The notes under the pieces were generated by a model. It was not told the DNA's origin, did no database searches, and saw only the letters and a list, made by a program, of their open reading frames with translations. From UBA7239 sp035430165 (GTDB taxonomy: Bacteria; Pseudomonadota; Gammaproteobacteria; Pseudomonadales; UBA7239): a stretch of 64,000 nt of DNA. The DNA lies in assembly GCA_035430165.1 (NCBI GenBank), contig DAOMGE010000011.1, forward strand, positions 1 to 64,000, written 5' to 3'. Made by a program: the position numbers and the translations under genes. Shown piece after piece: positions 34,630-43,407 of the stretch. The first letter of the stretch is position 1. Each line of letters opens with the position of its first letter.

Positions 34630-35445
34630 TCAATCATGGCCATAGCCGCGCGGCGCACCGGCCACACGAACCAGTTCGCCAACGCGCACGACATCGCTGT
34701 CAAAGGTACCGTCATTGTGCAGGGCAAAACGGCGATAGCCCGGCGGGAAATCGTCTTCTGCATAATCATCGCTGTTGCCGCGAAACTGGATGCAGGTCGA
34801 CGGCGTGGAAATAAAACGGTAGTGCAATCGATCCAGCTGCCACTCCTGGTGTACATGGCCGTTGCAGACCATACGCAATTGCGGGGTGCTGTCGAACAGC
34901 GTCAATAACTGTTCCGCATTGGCAACGCGTTGCGGATCCAGCCACGCACAACCGACTGGCAGGATATGGTGATGCACAAACACGGCAGCATATTTTTCGG
35001 GATGTTCACGCAGCGCCGTCGCCAGCCATGTCAGCTCGCTTTGTGAAACCGCGCCATTAACTTCGTCCTCGACGTGGCTGTCCAGCAACAGGATTTGCCA
35101 GTGCGGCAGGATAATTTGTTTGGTGCGCAAGCGTTCGTGGTTACCCACTGACGCCATCGGCTCCACGTGGTCATGATTGCCGGGCAACCAGAAATAAGGC
35201 GCCGGCAATTGCTCCAGCTTTTCCATCAACAACCTGTAAGCGCGCTCGTCACCTTCATGCGTCAGGTCGCCCGTAACCAGAAACAGGTCGTTTTTCCTGT
35301 CGTCATGCTGGATGCCATCAATTACCTGCTGCAAGCTGTCGGAGGTGTTGACGCCGGAGAGCAAACTGTCGCGTTCATTATGGATATGGCAATCGGTGAT
35401 CTGTGCCAGATATACCGGCGCGTTTTTATTGAAATGGTAGATCAC
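34630..35445 (-). CDS. cpdA: 3',5'-cyclic AMP phosphodiesterase
   Basis: A 271-residue class III phosphodiesterase that lowers cAMP. Metal-ligand motifs of the calcineurin-like fold are visible: AQITDCHIH, VTGDLTHEGD, LPGNHDHVEP and NGHVHQEW. It overlaps the DUF1249 gene by four bases. In Pseudomonas-type bacteria cAMP is also an output of the Pil-Chp system found at 45610-59175, but the adjacency here is housekeeping. Confidence 0.92.
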   Translation of the reverse strand: MIYHFNKNAPVYLAQITDCHIHNERDSLLSGVNTSDSLQQVIDGIQHDDRKNDLFLVTGDLTHEGDERAYRLLMEKLEQLPAPYFWLPGNHDHVEPMASVGNHERLRTKQIILPHWQILLLDSHVEDEVNGAVSQSELTWLATALREHPEKYAAVFVHHHILPVGCAWLDPQRVANAEQLLTLFDSTPQLRMVCNGHVHQEWQLDRLHYRFISTPSTCIQFRGNSDDYAEDDFPPGYRRFALHNDGTFDSDVVRVGELVRVAGAPRGYGHD

Positions 35446-35939
35446 GGCAGCCGCTTCCCTTCCGCTATTTTCGTATCCGTATGGATCGGCTCAATGTCCA
35501 GTACAAAACCGTGCAACAGGCAATGCGTCAGCCATTCACCGAGCAGGAAATTCCATTGCTGTTTTTCATCCGGCAAATGCATCCTGTGATTCGGGTATTC
35601 ACTGCGCAACGCTATATTGCGCTGGTGCTGGAAGGCAACCACTTCAGCCATGCACGCATCGTGATAGAGGCGCACATGGAACGTGGCGCTCAAGCCCCAG
35701 GCAGGGCGTGCACCGAATTCGGCAATTTCCAGCGAGGTGGTGTAACGCGAACGCTCGATAACAGAAAACTGGAAGCGTCGTGTCTGTTGCGGTGAATCGG
35801 CGAGACCGATCAGGCGGCGATCGGTTTGCGAGATAGTCGGCAGGATTTTCAGCAAGCGCGCGTAGTTGACTTCACATTCTGCATGCAGGATCTGAAGGTC
35901 AACGTGATAGCGCTGTTTGCGGGCAATATCCAGTGCCAT
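35442..35939 (-). CDS. yqiB: DUF1249 protein (YqiB-like)
   Basis: A 165-residue cytoplasmic protein of unknown function, recognised as the DUF1249/YqiB family from its place between nudF and cpdA and from segments such as VNYARLLKILP and VRLYHDACMAEVVAFQ. I chose the ATG at 35939; a TTG two codons upstream is the alternative. Confidence 0.85.
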   Translation of the reverse strand: MALDIARKQRYHVDLQILHAECEVNYARLLKILPTISQTDRRLIGLADSPQQTRRFQFSVIERSRYTTSLEIAEFGARPAWGLSATFHVRLYHDACMAEVVAFQHQRNIALRSEYPNHRMHLPDEKQQWNFLLGEWLTHCLLHGFVLDIEPIHTDTKIAEGKRLP

Positions 35940-35968
35940 ACTCAAGGGCTCGTTGTCGTCGCCTGGCG

Positions 35969-36589
35969 CTATGCCTGTCTGCGCAAGCTTTCACGGTTAA
36001 GTTGCAGCCATTGCAATGCAATAATCGTCGCGGCGTTATTGATGCTCCCGTTCAGCATAGCACCAAACGTATCAGCCGTGGCAAAGGTCTTGACCCGGAT
36101 ATCTTCTGCTTCCTCTGCGAGACCAAACACGCCCGCCACACTGTCCGGCAGGTCAACCCGCGCACAAAACAGGTGCAGGTGTTCATCTGTGCCGCCGGGG
36201 CTGCTGTAATAGCTGCAGATTTTTTGCAGTTGCGATGCAGTAATCGACAAGCCGGTTTCTTCCTCAACCTCGCGTATCGCCACGACCTCGGCCGATTCAT
36301 CAGGCTTCATCATGCCGGCGACAACTTCCCAGACCCAGGCGCCCGCCGCATTGTCGAGACAACCAATCCGGAACTGCTGCGCCAATGCGACGCAATCACG
36401 CTGCGGGTCATACAACAATACGCCGACCGACTCGCCACGCACCAGCAATTCGCGCTCGATGCATCGACTCCATTCGCCGCTGAACAAGCGGTGTCGCAAA
36501 CGGTAACGCAGCACCCTGAAAAAACCGGCAAACGCTGTTTCGGTTTTCTCGATAACGATATCGCTTTCAACAAACCTGTGCGAAAACAT
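35969..36589 (-). CDS. nudF: ADP-ribose pyrophosphatase (Nudix hydrolase)
   Basis: A 206-residue Nudix hydrolase that splits ADP-ribose into AMP and ribose 5-phosphate. The Nudix box G-x5-E-x7-REVEEETG is complete in the segment beginning GMMKPDESAE. The ATG at 36589 gives the usual NudF length; upstream methionine codons would overlap thiC. It lies just downstream of thiC. Confidence 0.92.
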   Translation of the reverse strand: MFSHRFVESDIVIEKTETAFAGFFRVLRYRLRHRLFSGEWSRCIERELLVRGESVGVLLYDPQRDCVALAQQFRIGCLDNAAGAWVWEVVAGMMKPDESAEVVAIREVEEETGLSITASQLQKICSYYSSPGGTDEHLHLFCARVDLPDSVAGVFGLAEEAEDIRVKTFATADTFGAMLNGSINNAATIIALQWLQLNRESLRRQA

Positions 36590-36602
36590 CGTCAACCGGC
36601 CA

Positions 36603-38525
36603 TCACACCCTGTGATAAATCGCACTGCCGCTGTCGCGGAACTCGCGCGATTTTTCAGCCATTTCCTGCTCAACATCAATCATGCGTACCGTGTCTGCCT
36701 CGCCAATATGCATCTCTAGCGAGGCAGCACCTTCTGTTTTCGCCACATAGTCGCGAACATCCTGCGTGATTTTCATCGAGCAGAATTTCGGGCCGCACAT
36801 CGAACAGAAGTGGGCAACTTTTGCGGATTCTTTCGGCAGGGTTTCATCATGGTAACTGCGCGCCGTATCAGGATCGAGGCCAAGATTGAACTGGTCTTCC
36901 CAGCGGAATTCAAAACGCGCTTTCGACAAGGCGTTATCGCGCAACTGCGCACCGGGATGGCCTTTTGCGAGATCCGCCGCATGTGCAGCAATCTTGTAGG
37001 TGATGATGCCGGTTTTCACATCCTCTTTGTTTGGCAACCCGAGATGCTCTTTCGGTGTGACATAACACAACATCGCACAACCGAACCAGCCGATCATCGC
37101 CGCACCGATACCCGACGTGATGTGGTCGTATCCGGGTGCAATATCCGTCACCAGTGGCCCCAGCGTGTAGAACGGTGCTTCGTCGCAGTGCTTCAATTGT
37201 TTATCCATGTTTTCTTTCACCATGTGCATCGGCACATGGCCCGGGCCCTCGATCATCACCTGCACGTCGTGTTTCCACGCAATTTGCGTCAACTCGCCCA
37301 GCGTTTCCAGCTCGCCGAATTGCGCGGCGTCATTGGCGTCTGCTACCGAGCCGGGACGCAGGCCATCGCCGAGCGAAAAACTCACGTCGTACGCTTTCAT
37401 GATTTCGCAAATGTCTTCGAAATGTGTGTAGAGGAAATTTTCCTTGTGGTGTGCGAGACACCATTTCGCCATGATGGATCCACCACGCGAGACAATACCT
37501 GTCATGCGCTTTGCCGTGAGCGGCACATAACGCAACAGGACACCAGCATGGATCGTGAAATAATCCACGCCCTGCTCGGCTTGCTCGATCAGTGTGTCGC
37601 GGAAAATTTCCCAGGTCAGGTTTTCTGCGATGCCATCCACTTTTTCCAGCGCCTGATAAATCGGTACGGTGCCGACTGGAACCGGTGAATTGCGGATAAT
37701 CCACTCACGTGTTTCGTGTATGTTTTTGCCAGTGGACAAATCCATCATCGTGTCGGCACCCCAGCGGATGCCCCAGGTCAGTTTTGCCACTTCTTCCTCA
37801 ATGGACGAACCGAGCGCCGAGTTGCCGATATTGCCATTGATTTTCACGAGAAAGTTGCGGCCGATGATCATCGGCTCCAGTTCAATATGGTTGATGTTTG
37901 CCGGAATAATGGCGCGGCCACGCGCAATTTCGTCACGCACGAATTCTGCCGTGATTTCTTTGGGGATCGCCGCACCAAACGAATTGCCCGCGTGCTGGTA
38001 ATCGAGCACACCGGCTTCGGCGAGCTGTGCGCGCTTCATGTTTTCGCGGATCGCGATGTATTCCATCTCCGGCGTGATAATGCCTTGGCGGGCGTAATGC
38101 ATTTGCGACACATTGTGGCCCGCTTTCGCACGGCGCGGCTCGCGCAAGTGACGGAAGCGCAAATGGGCGAGATTGTTGTCGCCGAGACGCTCTTGTGTGT
38201 AGGTCGAGCTGGCACTGCCCAGCACTTCGGTGTCGTTCCTTTCAAGAATCCACGTGCTGCGCACATCAGGCAAGCCTTTGCGCACATCAATCTTTACTGC
38301 GGGATCGGTATAGGGGCCAGACGTATCGTAGACGCGGATGGCGGCATTTTTTTCCACGCCTTTTTCCAGCTGTGTATCGGTCAGCGAAATTTCACGCATG
38401 GGCACACGGATATCCGGCCGGCTGCCCTCAATATAAATCTTGCGCGAACCGGGCAGTGGCGCGACCGAGGCGGAGTCGACCTGCGCCGTGTCGGCGAGGT
38501 CTTTTTCCAGTTTGACGATACTCAT
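36603..38525 (-). CDS. thiC: Phosphomethylpyrimidine synthase ThiC
   Basis: A 640-residue radical-SAM enzyme that turns aminoimidazole ribotide into the HMP phosphate moiety of thiamine. The C-terminal CSMCGPKFCSM supplies the [4Fe-4S] cluster cysteines, and HFEDICEIMKAYDVSFSLGD is a core segment. It follows thiD by 2 bases and shares its TPP riboswitch. Confidence 0.97.
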   Translation of the reverse strand: MSIVKLEKDLADTAQVDSASVAPLPGSRKIYIEGSRPDIRVPMREISLTDTQLEKGVEKNAAIRVYDTSGPYTDPAVKIDVRKGLPDVRSTWILERNDTEVLGSASSTYTQERLGDNNLAHLRFRHLREPRRAKAGHNVSQMHYARQGIITPEMEYIAIRENMKRAQLAEAGVLDYQHAGNSFGAAIPKEITAEFVRDEIARGRAIIPANINHIELEPMIIGRNFLVKINGNIGNSALGSSIEEEVAKLTWGIRWGADTMMDLSTGKNIHETREWIIRNSPVPVGTVPIYQALEKVDGIAENLTWEIFRDTLIEQAEQGVDYFTIHAGVLLRYVPLTAKRMTGIVSRGGSIMAKWCLAHHKENFLYTHFEDICEIMKAYDVSFSLGDGLRPGSVADANDAAQFGELETLGELTQIAWKHDVQVMIEGPGHVPMHMVKENMDKQLKHCDEAPFYTLGPLVTDIAPGYDHITSGIGAAMIGWFGCAMLCYVTPKEHLGLPNKEDVKTGIITYKIAAHAADLAKGHPGAQLRDNALSKARFEFRWEDQFNLGLDPDTARSYHDETLPKESAKVAHFCSMCGPKFCSMKITQDVRDYVAKTEGAASLEMHIGEADTVRMIDVEQEMAEKSREFRDSGSAIYHRV

Positions 38526-38527
38526 GA

Positions 38528-39334
38528 CTAGCGCTCCTGAAAGCGGTGCATATCAAATTCGTGAAAATGCTTCAGCGGACCATTGCCGCGCCACTTGTCA
38601 GCCTGTGCGGCGGACAAGGCGCGGCGAACGAATCCGCGCGAGTTGTGTATAGCTTCGGTCAGCGACAATTGCTGGGCCATAAAACTGGCGATGGCGGAGG
38701 TCAGGGTGCAACCCGTGCCACGCTGGTTGCGGGTTTCTATGCGTGGCGAACGGAATTCTTCCTCTTGCTCACCCTGTATCAGTACGTCTGTGCAGTATTC
38801 GCTCTCGCTTTCGCCGCCGGTAATCAGCACCGCCACGCCAGTCTTCTCTGACCACAGTTGCGCGACTTCGCGATATTCATTGCCGAATAATTCGCGGGCT
38901 TCGGATTCATTCGGCGTAACCAGGGTAGCCAGCGGCATCAGGCGGGCACGCAGGGTATCCACGCCATCTTCATCGAGGAGTACCGCACCGCTGCTGGCAA
39001 AAATGACGGGGTCCAGGATAACGGGGATCCCCGGATGCTGGCTGATCGCCTCGGCGACTACGGTGACAAGTTCGGCAGTGCCCAGCATGCCAATCTTGAT
39101 GGCCGAGGGTTTGTAGGCGAGGCCTGCATCGATCTGGCTGCGAAGCTGTTGCGCCGATACGGGCCAGACGCCGTGTACTCCCTCGCCGTCCTGCGCCGTA
39201 ATGGCAGTGATTGCTGTCAGGGCATAGGCGCCGCAGACACTGATGGTCTTGATGTCGGCCTGTATGCCCGCACCGCCGCTGGTGTCGGATCCCGCGATAC
39301 TCAGTACACAAATTGGCGTATTGTTTTGCTGCAT
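38528..39334 (-). CDS. thiD: Hydroxymethylpyrimidine/phosphomethylpyrimidine kinase
   Basis: A 268-residue ribokinase-family enzyme that phosphorylates HMP and HMP-P in thiamine synthesis. SIAGSDTSGGAGIQADIKT is the signature N-terminus, and RNQRGTGCTLTSAIA carries the catalytic-site residues. It is first in a thiD-thiC unit behind a TPP riboswitch. Confidence 0.95.
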   Translation of the reverse strand: MQQNNTPICVLSIAGSDTSGGAGIQADIKTISVCGAYALTAITAITAQDGEGVHGVWPVSAQQLRSQIDAGLAYKPSAIKIGMLGTAELVTVVAEAISQHPGIPVILDPVIFASSGAVLLDEDGVDTLRARLMPLATLVTPNESEARELFGNEYREVAQLWSEKTGVAVLITGGESESEYCTDVLIQGEQEEEFRSPRIETRNQRGTGCTLTSAIASFMAQQLSLTEAIHNSRGFVRRALSAAQADKWRGNGPLKHFHEFDMHRFQER

Positions 39335-39382
39335 GTGGTAACCACCCTGGTTGGGGGCGCAGCAAAGGCAGGAAGGAAGTCT

Positions 39383-39479
39383 GCTTTCCTACGCCGGCAT
39401 TATCCGGATCAGGTTTGCGGGTGTTTCTCAGCCAGCGATCCCGCCATAACTGGCAGAATAAGCATGGCACCCCGAGCTT
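39383..39479 (-). promoter_or_regulatory. TPP riboswitch (thi box)
   Basis: On the minus strand the region carries the canonical blocks in order: CGGGGTGCC, CTGGCTGAGA, ACACCCGCAAACCTGATC and GGATAATGCCGGCGTAGGAAA. These are the pyrimidine-sensor and pyrophosphate-sensor helices of the thiamine pyrophosphate aptamer. It ends about 50 bases before the thiD start. The stem AACCA-GGG-TGGTT next to the start codon could sequester the ribosome-binding site, suggesting translational control. Confidence 0.95.
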
Positions 39480-39629
39480 TCTGCAGTGTAGGGTCAGCCG
39501 CTGGTAGTGTCCAGCTGCTCCGGCGGTAACGGTCGCGGTATTCCCTTAGCAACGCCTGAAGCCTGACGCAATCCAATTTGCTAGACTGCGGAACGGAAAT
39601 AATCCGGCTTTACTATGGGAACTCTGTTT

Positions 39630-41042
39630 ATGTTGCGTATTTTTCGTGCAAACGCCTTGCGTGTAGCGGTGTCGGCCAGTGTGCTTGGTTTGCTGGGTCA
39701 GGCAGCCCATGCCGAAACCCTGCAACAGGTATTTGACCTTGCCCGACAGAACGATGCACTGTTGAAATCGCAGGCTGCACAAGCTGCAGCGGGCAGGGAA
39801 ACCGGCAACATCTACAAGGCACAATTGTTGCCGCAGGCCAGCCTGCAAGGCACACTGGCCCGGTCGGACACCGATATCCACGGCAGCATTGCCTGCTCCC
39901 CGGCCATTCCCAACGGCTGTAACAACACCGAAGCTGGGGTCAAGAAAGGCAGCCTGAATGTAGCGCAGAGCCTGCTCAACCTGGAAGCCTGGTACGACTA
40001 CAAGCGCGGCAAGAAAATTGCGGAACAATCCGATGCCATCTACCGCGCCAATGAACAGGACCTGATCGTCCGCGTCACGCAAGCCTACGTAAATGTGCTG
40101 CGATCTGTAGACACGTACAAGACAGCCCGCGCCCAGGAAGATGCGATCGCCCGCCAACTGGAGCAGGCCAAGCAGCGCTTTGATGTTGGCCTGATTGCCA
40201 TCACGGATGTGCAGGAATCCCAGGCCACATTCGACAGCGCCCACGTCCAGACCCTGAGCGCGCAAGGCAATATCGGCATCGCTTTCGAAGCACTGGAAGC
40301 GCTCACCGGCCAACCGATCAAGGCCGTGGCACCCTTTGCGGATGAAATGCCGGTGCGCCAGCCGGAGCCACAACAGCAGGCCGAGTGGGAAAAGCTGGCC
40401 CTGGAAAACAATCCCCAGCTCGCCGCCTCAGAATTCGCCGTCGAAGCCGCCCGTGACAACGCGAAGGCCCGCCGCGCTGCGCACCTGCCGACACTGGTCG
40501 GCAGCTACCAGTACAGTGACAACAATACGTCTGTTGATTACACCGACAATTCCACGGTGCCGATGATGCACGACATCGAGCGCGGCAACACGGTGGCGTT
40601 GAGCCTCAACATCCCGCTTTATAGCGGCGGCATGACCAGTGCGCGCCAACGCCAGGCATACGACCAACAGATGGCCGCAGAAGAATCCCACACTGACAAC
40701 CGTCGCAACCTCGTGCAGAACGCCCGTTCATTGCATCTTGCGGTTCGCACTGACGTGGAGCGTGTGTCCGCCCAGAAACAGGCCATTGTGTCTGCGAAGA
40801 GCGCACTGGATGCCACACAGGCCGGCTATGAAGTTGGCACACGCAACATTGTCGATGTGCTGGATGCCCAGCAGCGTCTTTTCCAGGCTCGGCTGGCACA
40901 TGCCAATGCGCGCTACCAGTTCATTCTGGATACGATGCGGTTGATGCAGACAGCAGGCACCCTGGGCCCGGACAGCATCCAGAAACTGAACAGCTTTGCC
41001 CAGGCTGACAAGAACTTTACCCGGGCTTCCGTCAGCGAATAG
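39630..41042 (+). CDS. tolC: TolC-family outer-membrane efflux protein
   Basis: A 470-residue outer-membrane channel protein. The signal peptide ends at QAAHAETLQQ, then come the two repeated helical/strand halves of the TolC fold, such as VFDLARQNDALLKSQAAQ and AAEESHTDNRRNLVQNAR. ATG at 39630 has GGGA ten bases upstream; ATG at 39615 would add five residues. It is transcribed away from thiD. It probably serves type I secretion or multidrug efflux with pumps encoded elsewhere. Confidence 0.9.
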   Translation: MLRIFRANALRVAVSASVLGLLGQAAHAETLQQVFDLARQNDALLKSQAAQAAAGRETGNIYKAQLLPQASLQGTLARSDTDIHGSIACSPAIPNGCNNTEAGVKKGSLNVAQSLLNLEAWYDYKRGKKIAEQSDAIYRANEQDLIVRVTQAYVNVLRSVDTYKTARAQEDAIARQLEQAKQRFDVGLIAITDVQESQATFDSAHVQTLSAQGNIGIAFEALEALTGQPIKAVAPFADEMPVRQPEPQQQAEWEKLALENNPQLAASEFAVEAARDNAKARRAAHLPTLVGSYQYSDNNTSVDYTDNSTVPMMHDIERGNTVALSLNIPLYSGGMTSARQRQAYDQQMAAEESHTDNRRNLVQNARSLHLAVRTDVERVSAQKQAIVSAKSALDATQAGYEVGTRNIVDVLDAQQRLFQARLAHANARYQFILDTMRLMQTAGTLGPDSIQKLNSFAQADKNFTRASVSE

Positions 41043-41265
41043 GTGGTTTTCGAATGTAATACTTCTGGCGCCGGCAATCAGAGCAGTTATTTTCCATCTA
41101 ACAGTAATTGCTCAGAGAGATCCAATGCAAAAAAGAGTTAATTTTTCGAAAAGGGTATAGACGCCGCTACAGATCCAGCAATAATGCCCGGCAAATCGGC
41201 CGTGGTCGGGTCAGCAATAGCTTTGTTGCAATTCCAGAATTTACCCCGCAATTACTTTCTGCCAC
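41043..41265. other. Intergenic region downstream of tolC
   Basis: A 223-base stretch that grows increasingly AT-rich towards the WbqC-like gene. I see no coding sequence, clear terminator or mobile-element end. Confidence 0.5.
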
Positions 41266-42032
41266 CTAAATTAAGTTGTAGTTATGTAATAAATTTTTCG
41301 TTCCTTCTTTTCCGTTATGCATTAAAACATCAACAATTGATAAATGAGAAAAAAAGCTCTCGGAAAACTGCTTATAGGCATAGGGTCTCGTCTCTATGAA
41401 GTATAGCTTTATGTTGTACTCTTCAAACTCCCTCTTGTTGTAGAGCCCTTGTCCGCCAATAGCATTGATAAAAGTATTGGCTTTTTCCATTTGGCATATT
41501 TGCAAAACCCTTGCTGCCTTTTTTAATGGCGTGGTTTTTAATAGGCCTGGAAATAACGTGTAATTATTATTTGCGATTTGATTCAGATCGGTTTCAAGCT
41601 GAAAGTAATTTTTATTATTTGAAACAATTTCAGTTTCAATATCGAGAAAAAAAGAAATTTCTTTAATAATATTCGCGTTATATTCATAGAGGAGACCGTA
41701 ATCCGATTTTATTAATTTTTCAATCAACGGGAACACTTCGTCAAAATAGATGCTGCCCCTGTAATTTAGTGCAATAGTGTGAATTAGCTTTTTTTCCACA
41801 AGCCATTTTTTACCAATTCAATCTCATTTATTTTTTTGTTTGAGCTTTTGCCAATTATCTGGGCATTTATATAAACTGGTTTTTGGTTCTTTATAAGAAT
41901 ACGGTTTCTATGCATCCAGCCGCCCGTGATATAGTCAAGATTTTCATAAACGATGTATTTATCTACGGCACTTATAGTCTGGAAATAGCCTAAATATGGG
42001 AAAAAATATGGCTGCATAATTGCTAGCTTCAT
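41266..42032 (-). pseudogene. WbqC-like protein gene, frameshifted at an A7 run
   Basis: Two overlapping minus-strand frames together spell one WbqC-family protein, a group tied to surface-glycan synthesis. The first (42032 to 41784) starts MKLAIMQPYFFPYLGYFQTI and stops after NGLWKKS. The second (from about 41799 to 41266) continues KLIHTIALNYRGSIYFDEVF to the end. The break is at seven A on the coding strand (T at 41789-41795). Eight A would restore one frame of roughly 255 residues. It may be a real mutation, a sequencing error in the homopolymer, or slippage. The gene is much more AT-rich than its surroundings, with many Lys/Asn/Ile codons, which suggests recent transfer. Confidence 0.8.
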
Positions 42033-42307
42033 AAAATTTTAGTGTTCGCTTTATAGAATTTGAAATGGCGTGATTGTGCCGGTAAAAAGCGAAACTCCGG
42101 CCAAAAACATCACAATAAATATCGCGTTGGATTTTAATGTATTGGATATTGAAATTAAAGCCCGCGTTTTTTAATTGTTTCTGACTCCGGATGTCTTCTG
42201 TAATAAAAAATAATTTCCGTTAGCCGATTTAAGTGTTAGCCCTTCTTTGAAAGAGAAAAAAGCGAAAGAAGACCCTTAATCAAGTTGCATTTGCCATTAT
42301 GGGCGCT
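42033..42307. other. AT-rich intergenic region upstream of the WbqC-like gene
   Basis: A 275-base low-GC stretch without a convincing gene. A CTTCTTT...AAAGAAG inverted repeat lies near 42243-42271, close to the 3' end of the minus-strand yqgF. No mobile-element ends or tRNA-derived repeats are visible. Confidence 0.45.
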
Positions 42308-42754
42308 TCAGGTAATTGCCCATGCATCACGGCGATACCAGTCCTGCAGGATAATCACCGCCGCTTCGGCATCTACCGTGTGACTGCCAAAATCCAGGTC
42401 GCCCGCGTGCTCGCGGCGATCCTGTTTGGCAGCAAAACTACTCAGCCGCTCGTCCACCATATCAACACACTTGTTAAACCGGCCCTCCAGTTGCCGCGCA
42501 AATTTTCGCGCGCGGCCTGACATCGGGCTGTCTGTACCGTCCATGTGCAGGGGCAGCCCAACCAGCAGCAAATCCGGCTGCCACTCCCGGATAATTTTTT
42601 CTATGTGCTGCCAGTCCGGCACGCCATCACGCGCCTTGATTACAACCAGCGGACTGGCACTGCTGATCAGGCGCTGGCCAACGGCGACACCGATATGTCG
42701 CAAGCCATAATCAAACGCCAACAGGGAAAGGGGAGACGGCCCGGCCGCACTCAT
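42308..42754 (-). CDS. yqgF: Pre-16S rRNA nuclease / Holliday junction resolvase-like protein YqgF
   Basis: A 148-residue RNase H-fold protein. LLAFDYGLRHIGVAVG holds the first catalytic aspartate, and LLLVGLPLHMDGTDSPMSGRARKFA and VDMVDERLSSFAA are conserved. It overlaps yqgE by four bases. The yqgE-yqgF pair downstream of gshB and tonB matches the Pseudomonas order. Confidence 0.93.
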   Translation of the reverse strand: MSAAGPSPLSLLAFDYGLRHIGVAVGQRLISSASPLVVIKARDGVPDWQHIEKIIREWQPDLLLVGLPLHMDGTDSPMSGRARKFARQLEGRFNKCVDMVDERLSSFAAKQDRREHAGDLDFGSHTVDAEAAVIILQDWYRRDAWAIT

Positions 42755-43320
42755 GCGTGCCCGGCCTGGGCCGAGAGCAGATTGAAATCAAAACCCAGCT
42801 GGAACGCCGCCACGCGCACGCGCTGCTCAAAAGGTACATCAAAAAGGATGGCGGGCGTGGCCGGTACGGTCAGCCACGCGTTGTCCGCCAGTTCGCGCTC
42901 AAGTTGTCCCGCTTCCCAGCCGGCATAACCCAGCAACACCAGTGCATCATCGGGCCCTTCCGCCACTGCCATGGACTCCAGCACATCGCGCGAAGCGGTC
43001 AATGCCAGGTCATCACCGAGATCAACCGTATGCGACCACTGCTTGCCGCGTCGGTGCAGCACAAATCCACGCTCCTGTTGCACCGGTCCGCCGCACAATA
43101 CGCCGTAATGTCGACGGAGCGGACTCAGCTCCAGACCCATTTGCTCCAGCAAGTCATCCAGGTCTGTGTCGATAGGCTGGTTGATCACCAGACCCATCGC
43201 ACCTTCACGAGTATGTTCACAGATGTAGGTAACGGTATTGGCAAAACGACCATCCACCATCCCCGGCATGGCGATTAACAGCTGGTTGCGCAAACTCTGA
43301 TGTAGAAGCGGTTTATTCAT
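42751..43320 (-). CDS. yqgE: YqgE/AlgH family protein (UPF0301)
   Basis: A 189-residue protein with the family segments LRNQLLIAMPGMVD, GAMGLVINQPID and LLGYAGWEAGQLE. Its biochemical role is unknown; in Pseudomonas a homologue was named AlgH. I chose ATG at 43320 because it gives the conserved start MNKPLLHQSLRNQ. Confidence 0.92.
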   Translation of the reverse strand: MNKPLLHQSLRNQLLIAMPGMVDGRFANTVTYICEHTREGAMGLVINQPIDTDLDDLLEQMGLELSPLRRHYGVLCGGPVQQERGFVLHRRGKQWSHTVDLGDDLALTASRDVLESMAVAEGPDDALVLLGYAGWEAGQLERELADNAWLTVPATPAILFDVPFEQRVRVAAFQLGFDFNLLSAQAGHA

Positions 43321-43407
43321 GACCGGATTGTATGTTTGCGCAGAATGATTTGGCAAGCGCAGAATGATCCGGAAAAACAGGATGGCCTGAAAAAAATCGT
43401 GTGTTAT

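Noticed and set aside
41184..41399. Small plus-strand gene downstream of tolC
   Set aside because: It overlaps the 3' part of the WbqC-like gene on the other strand and has no ribosome-binding site or recognisable protein pattern.
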